From contig JALNQF010000081.1 in NCBI GenBank assembly GCA_028456385.1, positions 62,001-126,000 of the forward strand: a DNA stretch of 64,000 bases. The letters run 5' to 3'. The position numbers and the translations under genes are program-made. The first letter of the stretch is position 1, and each line of letters begins with the position of its first letter. The stretch comes from Ophiosphaerella korrae (taxonomy: Eukaryota > Ascomycota > Dothideomycetes > Pleosporales > Phaeosphaeriaceae). The notes beneath the pieces are model-generated. The model was not told where the DNA came from and did not search any database. It saw only the letters and a list, made by a program, of their open reading frames with translations. Below are positions 57,795 to 64,000 of this stretch, piece after piece.

Positions 57795-58875
57795 GGTGAT
57801 TTGGCTCTTTTTGACCCCGGCCCCATCGTAGAAAGGAATCGATATAGCCAGTGGGCAGAAGTATCTGATGATAGAAGGTAGAGAAGTACTTGAACTAACT
57901 TATAGCGTAAGAAAAGCTCCGTTTGCAGCCCTACCTCAGTGATAAAATAAGCCAAAGATGAAGGTGAGTCTAGCGGTAACACTTTTGCTGACAAATAAGT
58001 TTCAAAGGATCAAGAAGATGAGAGAAAGCAATGGAGATTACATGTTGAGTTTCTATCAATATATATGCACACAAATTTGGACACGAGGAAGACGAACTTA
58101 TGTCATCCAAAAATTGACGAGTGATAGGTTAATTTGGCAGATCCGTAGTTTATAGGATATCATTCTACGAAGAGCAGTCATGAATAATCCTAATACTTCA
58201 TGATCAGCTCGAAAGCATATAAATTGGAAAGGCTTCCTAGTGCTGATGGGCGCGCCATGCAAGAAATGGTAAAAGGCAGATAAGAAAGCTTAAGGAATGA
58301 CTTCATGATAATAGCGACAATCACTAGTAAGATTGCCTTGATGTCTTTCATGTTCTAACAATAAAAAGTATGTGCGTAGTTCACGACCAACATTGTCGCA
58401 AGCATGGGGGCTGGAGCGGATCGATGGAATATAAATTGCATGTATATGAATAGCGGGTTTCAATATCCAAAAGCCTACAAAACTACCGAAATGCCTTATG
58501 CTTTAGAAAAGGACCGTGAACCATAAAAATCATCCGTATATAGATCATGTATAGCGTAGAGAGTGTGGCATCGCCCCCAAACATATACCAAGTATGTGCA
58601 GGAAACATGCTATCAAAAAGAATGAACTCCATCATATACATCAGAGAACAAGAGGCATGGAAAACAAAAAAGATGGCCGTTCAAATGTCCGCAAGGTATC
58701 AAAATGAGAAGAAAGATTGGCTCTTGAGCTCTACTAGCTAACCTTGTGGGATATACAAGGAACTGGCTTGGCTTTGGTGACGCTTTGATGCTGATGAGGA
58801 TGGTGGATTAGTCAATTCGTGACTGGAATAAACCTGTTGAAGCGATGGATGCGACGTAGAAGCTTGTGGTATGGA
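57795..58875. other. AT-rich region with no supported gene
   Basis: Upstream of the BTB relic and downstream of the zinc-ribbon gene. Several short open frames, none recognisable. Confidence 0.45.
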
Positions 58876-60357
58876 TTATTGATTGTTATCGGGTAGTGAA
58901 GAGCGGGCCGTTGAATCATACGACCAGCGCCCTGAAGGCGGGTCTTGGATAGTCGAAGCGGTGCTCGTAAGTGAATAACGCGCTTCATGTCGAAGGCGAA
59001 GAAGGTCCGGCAGCAGTGGTTGTGTATTGGGAAATGAAGGTGGTCGTTGCACTTGCATTTGCTGATTATCAGTTTGCAGGTTGGGGGATGATGAGATCTG
59101 CTCAGTGGATGTGTTCACTTCAGAAGTCCTTTCGCTGATATAAAAGCTACGGGCATCTGAGCCAATGTCTGAGAAGTCATCTTGGCCACCATATGCTGCG
59201 AAAACTTCGCCGGACCAACGAGGGGGTAGGGTCGGAATACGTGGGCTTTCAGACCGAATGCTTGTGTGCAGGATCGCAGAAATGCTCAACGGAGTTCCTA
59301 ACATCCTATTTCGGGATTTGAAGGCGGTATAATTTTCTCGCATCCATGCCACGCGTTCCTGTTCGTTCATCGATTTGAGTGCCGACTGATCTAAGCTTCC
59401 TAGGAAGGTAGCAACTTGCGCGAGCCGCCTGGACGGGGATGGGGAAGGCTCAGTCACATCAACGCCGGGGAAGTTTCGGGAAGGGAGAACTTCATTCGTA
59501 TCAATATCGAGAATATTAGTTTGAACAGTCTGGCCGTGCATGAACCCATCATGAGGCCCATCTGCGAGTGCTTGTTCCGTTCCGAAAACAGGTTGATCTT
59601 CAGTTGGCGGTGTACGGACAGGAGACTTCTCAAACTGCCTCGAAGGCTTCTTTGATTGTCTAGATACACTGATGACTCGCTTTAGATTGGCCCTATGAAG
59701 TATGGGAAATCGCGCTGTCACCCTTTTTTTGACCGCGAACAGTAGTCGATGCGTGCGACTGCTCCTCTTAGTTGAACGTATTGTAGGCTCCGAGTGCTGC
59801 GGGAAAGGAACTACCGAAGGTTCCGGCGAAGTTGAATGGAGTGGCTCCGGGGCTGAATGAGTGGCATGCGCCTCGTCATTGGTAGGCGGCAGAGCAAATG
59901 GATGAAGCAAAGAGACGTCAGGCGTGTGTTCAGCTAACGTCCCCGGAGATGCTGCTTCCATTGCCGCCTTAACTACATCAACGAACCTATAGCGAATATC
60001 TCTTCCAATAGGGTCAGGATCGGTGGTAGTGGTGGATAATAAGGAGATCACTGTAGTGTTGCGACCACCAAAAGCTGCCCAAGTCTCACGGCATCTTTCA
60101 CAATACACGCGGCTCACATGGCTGACCTCCTGGTTGACCTCGACCTTGACCTGGACAGCGCTGTGATGGTGACGACACCTTGGACAGTTGCCGTGCATGT
60201 CTAGTGTCCATCGGCCGGGTGGAAGTGGTCGGTAAGGGTCAATACCATTGGTGGAAGAGGTGTCCTGTCCGGCAGGCGGGCCGATTTCTGGAGAGTCGTG
60301 AACTAGGCTGGCGTTGGGCGATTGCAAACTCTGAGCCAAGGTAGATGGGTTAGCCAT
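58876..60357 (-). CDS. Uncharacterised protein with N-terminal CxxC zinc-ribbon-like motif
   Basis: Single-exon frame of 493 residues. Residues ~50-95 contain GNCPRCRHHHSAVQVKVEVN and later VYCERCRETWAAFGGRNTTV: two CxxC pairs about 30 residues apart that could bind zinc. The remainder is Ser/Pro/Thr-rich and probably disordered, with a basic block (RLLFAVKKRVTARFPILHR) and a conserved-looking QERVAWMRENYTAFKSRNRM helix. Family not recognised; likely a fungus-specific protein. The ATG at 60357 gives the longest frame and is preceded by in-frame stops. Confidence 0.7.
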   Translation of the reverse strand: MANPSTLAQSLQSPNASLVHDSPEIGPPAGQDTSSTNGIDPYRPLPPGRWTLDMHGNCPRCRHHHSAVQVKVEVNQEVSHVSRVYCERCRETWAAFGGRNTTVISLLSTTTTDPDPIGRDIRYRFVDVVKAAMEAASPGTLAEHTPDVSLLHPFALPPTNDEAHATHSAPEPLHSTSPEPSVVPFPQHSEPTIRSTKRSSRTHRLLFAVKKRVTARFPILHRANLKRVISVSRQSKKPSRQFEKSPVRTPPTEDQPVFGTEQALADGPHDGFMHGQTVQTNILDIDTNEVLPSRNFPGVDVTEPSPSPSRRLAQVATFLGSLDQSALKSMNEQERVAWMRENYTAFKSRNRMLGTPLSISAILHTSIRSESPRIPTLPPRWSGEVFAAYGGQDDFSDIGSDARSFYISERTSEVNTSTEQISSSPNLQTDNQQMQVQRPPSFPNTQPLLPDLLRLRHEARYSLTSTASTIQDPPSGRWSYDSTARSSLPDNNQ

Positions 60358-61563
60358 GTTGACAAAAATCTGGTAGAGATCTAGTCACTAGGCCGAAAGC
60401 CCAGTGCCGCGACTGAGTTGTCCGTGGACGCGCTTGCCGGGATGCATCGACTGTCACCGGTGAATGGGGTACTTTAAATGATGTTAAGGAAGGCTGACTG
60501 GAGAAAATGCAGGGACCAAGAGTGATTTTATTTTAAAAGCCTGTTGGGAGGTAGAACTCGTAGATATTCCGAGCAAGGCGGTGATGGCAAGGCTACTGAG
60601 GCGGCCCGACATTATAACGCTGACCATGGCACAGCGCTGCACCTTTTAAAAAACCCTGGTGGGCGGCCGCCGATTGAGTTGTGAGCAGGTCGAATTTCCG
60701 CCTCTTTTCAGGCATCGAGGTTTTTGGGCAGTAGCACAGCCACATTATAACATCGCCACCACGACTCCCAGACTGGAGGCGACTAAACCGAGAACGTAAA
60801 GTTTAGCGATATTGGGAGAGGTATGAAATCAAAAGGAGTAATGACCTTTCCAAGTTGGGGTCCATGCGGTGGTAGTTGATGAGAGCCTTGGGGTCGAGCA
60901 TGGTAGTGCGACATAGCAGTCGGCATTGTTGAGGAAGGTAGACTAACTAGTGTTTGTCGAGTTGTACGACACATCCATAGGTAAGTATTGCGATGCACAT
61001 TGATAAAAAGAGTGTGCGGAGGACCGGCAGACAAGTGAGGCTGACTGCAGCCGCCTGAACATGCAGGCAACACTTTTAGATACCGAACGTACCGTTGCTA
61101 GCATCTGAAGTTATCGCTGCCTAGCCATCGTGATGATTGGGCACGCGACATGCCCAACATACACAGTAATTATTAATTACTGTGTGCGTGAAGTGCACTG
61201 CGGCCTGCACTAGAGCAAGGATATTTCATGATTGCATGCACTGCCCACGTCCTTCATGTGGTGAAATAAGTAAGGCAGAATCCAAACTGATCATGATAAA
61301 CAAAAATAATTATCGTTAGTGGGTATCACCATCATAATAAGCGAGGTGCAACAAATACTGTGAGGACAATGAGGTGTGGGGCACCGGGAGGTCTCAACTC
61401 AGATAGCATCTGGCTTGAGGCGGATGGTTGTTCGCGGGCTTACATAATGGTTCTTGGCATGCACGGACCTCCCACAGAACATCCACAATTCCAATATTGC
61501 TTTGAACCTTGACATCGCCAGCAACGATAACATCACATCGACGAGTCCTGACACGCCGCCATC
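60358..61563. other. Divergent intergenic region upstream of RPS18
   Basis: Promoter region of the zinc-ribbon gene (-) and the uS13 gene (+). A minus-strand frame at 60783-61073 shows no recognisable content and is not called. Confidence 0.45.
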
Positions 61564-62477
61564 ATGTGTAAGTTATATCCTTTCTTGATTATATAGAGTC
61601 TCAAACTGATCATGAATTAGCGCTCGTCACCGGAGAGAAGTCGAAGTACGTATTCAATTGCAACAGCCACCACCACCCTCGCAGCCACGCTTCCTGCACT
61701 TCGCAACTAAGCTTTCACAAATACCAAGGCCACTGGGAACGCCCTCATCCACAATCTGGTCCCAAAGCATGCTGGAGCTGATTGTTCAGGGATATTGGAG
61801 AAAGATCATGAGATAAGGCCTGGTATCCCGACATGAATCGCCGAGCGACAGTAGTCAACTGAACAGCATGCTTAAGGGACCAAAGGATGGGCTTATACCG
61901 GTTAAAGCTCTGAAACGTTGTGCAAGGGATGAGCAGCGCGGATATTGGGTTCAACTGGATTATGTCGAATCGTGGTACTGACAGCCGCCAGCTTCCAATA
62001 CATCATCCGTTTATTGAACACGAATGTCGATGGCAAGCAAAAGGTCATGTACGCCTTGACCAAGATCAAGGGTGTCGGTCGCCGCTACTCCAACTTGGTT
62101 TGCAAGAAGGCCGATGTCGACCTCACTAAGCGCGCTGGTGACCTCACCTCTGAAGAGCTTGAGCGCATTGTTACTATCATTCAGAACCCCTCGCAGTGTA
62201 TGTCGTGCCAGCCACACGATAGAAATTTTACTTACACCATATAGACAAGATTCCCAGCTGGTTCCTCAACAGGCAGCGCGATATCGTCGATGGCAAGAAC
62301 AGCCAGATTCTTGCCAACGGTGTTGACAGCAAGCTCCGTGATGACCTTGAGCGTCTGAAGAAGATCCGTGCTCACCGCGGTCTCCGTCACTACTGGGGCC
62401 TCCGCGTCCGTGGCCAGCACTCGAAGACCACTGGTCGCCGTGGCCGAACTGTTGGTGTGTCCAAGAAAAAGGGATAA
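61564..62477 (+). CDS. RPS18: 40S ribosomal protein S18 (uS13)
   Basis: Small-subunit head protein that contacts the P-site tRNA and the inter-subunit bridge. Exons 61564-61567, 61621-61645, 61992-62197 and 62245-62477 give 155 residues. The protein begins [20 protein letters not shown] and has [40 protein letters not shown] and [20 protein letters not shown]. It ends with the conserved RNA-binding tail [33 protein letters not shown]. The first two exons are tiny (4 and 25 nt). The second intron is unusually long (61646-61991) and holds a strong hairpin described separately. Confidence 0.94.
61757..61882 (+). ncRNA. Candidate intron-encoded structured RNA (possible snoRNA)
   Basis: Within RPS18 intron 2 (61646-61991). 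TGGTCCC and AAGCATGCTG at 61757-61774 pair with CAGCATGCTT and GGGACCA at 61864-61882, forming a 17-bp stem with a small internal bulge around an ~89-nt loop. A CTGA lies at 61858-61861, just inside the 3' arm, where a box D would sit. The 5' partner (CTGATTG near 61778) is a poor match to box C. Ribosomal protein introns often host snoRNAs. The fold is seen; the class is a guess. Confidence 0.35.
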
Positions 62478-63456
62478 GGGTTTTCGCTTGCGCTGGGCAG
62501 CTGGGGCTGGAGTACAGCTTCTACAAATCGGGTGGTGCACTTACGGTGTTTATCAAAGGGCATTCATTGGCTTTTACATTCACACATGCGGCTTTCACGA
62601 CATGGAATGGTGATGAACAACTACGGCTAAGGGTTGGTCGATTACAACCTGTAAAAAATCATACAATCAGCTTCCATTCTGTCCCCTCTGCAGCTTCTAG
62701 TCCCTTTCTGTGGCCCGCATTGCCTAGCATCTAATTCAGTTCCAACATGCGGCGCTAATGTCATTCGTTGATTGGTGGATGGCGGTCGTAGTCGTGGTCG
62801 CATATGCGGCCCATTCCATTCACCACGTCACACAGACGCTCAGTCTGTTTGACGCAATGCCAAAGTCTGCTGACATCGGAAGGTAGCTGGACTAGTCGGG
62901 ACGGTCCGTTAACGGCGTCCCAATCATTTCAAGTTGAAAGGCCTTTCTCCCTAGGCGAGTCAAAAGGTCGCACAATTTGATCTATGGATTAGCGCTGCCG
63001 CTGCTCACTCAGCTTGAGCGCCCTCGATGCTCGGATTCAGCCATGCTGCTGTTTATTGCTGACCCCCTCTCCACTTAGGTGCACCTCTATCCTATCCCTA
63101 CTCACTCCTTCAATGCCAAGTGTGGAGTGCGTTGTCTCCCACGCATCCTGCAGTACCAACCTCTCTCATCCACTCGCATTCGCTCTCCGCTTACAATATG
63201 CACTTTGCCCGAATGAAAAGCTCTAATACCCTGTAATCCCCACAGCGCGTGCAGTAGTCTGACATTGTATGGCTTCACTTCATCCGACATGCAGGGCCAG
63301 CGAACAGGTCGCCTGGGCTGAGTGAGTGCAATTGATATAAGCCTTACTCAGGAGAAGGTTGTCCCTCAGGCCGGCTTGAGGTCCTTCAGACCTCCTAATT
63401 ATTTACCACTGTTCACTTTGCACCTCGCCACTATTTACTTTCATAGTCGCTTCAGC
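62478..63456. other. Intergenic region
   Basis: RPS18 3' flank and promoter of the last gene. A TATA-like GATATAAG at about 63334-63341 lies ~120 bp before the next start codon. No gene seen. Confidence 0.45.
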
Positions 63457-64000
63457 ATGGCGACTTTCTTTGTACCACCTCGCACACCATCGCCCAAGGT
63501 GCGCATACGATCACAATCATTCGACTCACCATCATCTCGTATCAGTGTGACGCCAATAGACGACTCACCTTACTCCAAATCAACGGGCGATATTGTCGCA
63601 AAAACATTTTCGCCACACAATGTTCTTCGAGAAGCCGAGAAAGGCGAGATTCAGCCGACCCGTGTGCTCCTACCACTGCATACCAAAATGAGTGACGAAT
63701 CCATCATGTCTGACGCATCGAGCACTGCATCTTCGGCCTCTAGCTCCCCGACCGATTCGGAAAAAGAAATGGATCTCATGTCAGATTCGCCGTTGCTTTC
63801 ACCGCAACGACAGCGCCCCCATCCTCTGGCGTTCTGTCAGTCGGCCACATGTGATGATGCGACACCAATCGAGGAACCTTCATCACCATTCCTCTTTCAG
63901 GATCCTAGCTTTCCAATGTACTCACCCTGGCTGGTTCGGGTAGTACTAGACTTGTACGATGTTCGAGGTCTTGATTGGATGTCAATCGCCGAGCCAATTG
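63457..64000 (+). CDS. Uncharacterised protein, 5' part (cut by window end)
   Basis: Frame open from the ATG at 63457 to the last base, 181 codons. It begins MATFFVPPRTPSPKVRIRSQ and is Ser/Pro-rich with a serine run (DASSTASSASSSPTDSEKEM). From about residue 150 it becomes more ordered: FPMYSPWLVRVVLDLYDVRG. The low-complexity start followed by a globular segment suggests a regulatory or enzymatic domain lies beyond the edge. Not identified. Confidence 0.65.
   Translation, partial: MATFFVPPRTPSPKVRIRSQSFDSPSSRISVTPIDDSPYSKSTGDIVAKTFSPHNVLREAEKGEIQPTRVLLPLHTKMSDESIMSDASSTASSASSSPTDSEKEMDLMSDSPLLSPQRQRPHPLAFCQSATCDDATPIEEPSSPFLFQDPSFPMYSPWLVRVVLDLYDVRGLDWMSIAEPI

Noticed and set aside
61745..61954. 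Minus-strand frame in RPS18 intron 2
   Set aside because: Lies over the intron hairpin and has no recognisable protein content.
1..64000. CRISPR arrays, bacterial operons and Shine-Dalgarno sites
   Set aside because: The window is eukaryotic nuclear DNA with spliceosomal introns; no regularly spaced direct repeats of CRISPR type were seen.

Overview
The window reads as nuclear DNA of a filamentous ascomycete, most likely a dothideomycete of the Pleosporales type. The genes carry many short spliceosomal introns (about 47-70 nt, GT..AG with CTAAC-like branch points). Neighbouring genes lie on both strands and are separated by 0.3-4 kb. The protein set is fungal: bifunctional tryptophan synthase, Bni4, a QDE-1-type RNA-dependent RNA polymerase, Swc5, a Sur2-type hydroxylase and DUF3431. 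Exon boundaries were worked out by hand from frame continuity, splice signals and recalled family conservation. No database search was run.

Layout. 1.4-3.1 kb: class III aminotransferase. 5.5-18.3 kb: LAMMER kinase, Mis12/Mtw1 kinetochore protein, prefoldin subunit 4, a DHA1-type MFS transporter with an 8-nt exon, the Rag GTPase Gtr2 and a cytochrome b5-like heme-binding membrane protein, all on +. 18.8-23.1 kb: ribosomal protein eS25 and Bni4 on -. 23.1-27.2 kb: about 4 kb with no convincing gene. 27.2-31.1 kb: PhyH-type dioxygenase (+), DUF3431 protein (-) and a Mid2/WSC-like single-pass membrane protein (+).

31.9-42.4 kb looks like an accessory block: a tryptophan synthase with a substituted beta-site catalytic residue and a repeat-expanded linker (-), a monocarboxylate-type MFS transporter (+), two related TA-flanked terminal-inverted-repeat elements, a tRNA-Gly gene with two insertions, and a cytochrome P450 (+). 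I infer, without proof, that these genes form a small secondary-metabolite or detoxification locus.

42.7-64 kb returns to mostly conserved genes: a polytopic membrane protein with an AT-hook-like motif (-), Swc5 (+), the RNA-dependent RNA polymerase (-), TCTP (-), Sur2 (+), a lineage-specific protein with an internal duplication (+), a decayed BTB/POZ gene (-), a putative zinc-ribbon protein (-), ribosomal protein uS13 with a structured intron (+), and a gene cut by the window end (+).

The two strongest observations are at 39431-39563 and 32967-32969. In the first, a 71-nt tRNA-Gly(GCC) is interrupted by a 12-nt intron at the canonical position and by a 50-nt T-loop insert that has every hallmark of a GC-AG spliceosomal intron. 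In the second, the tryptophan synthase beta domain has Gln where the catalytic Glu (E. coli TrpB Glu109) is expected, while the PLP lysine and the alpha-site catalytic residues remain.
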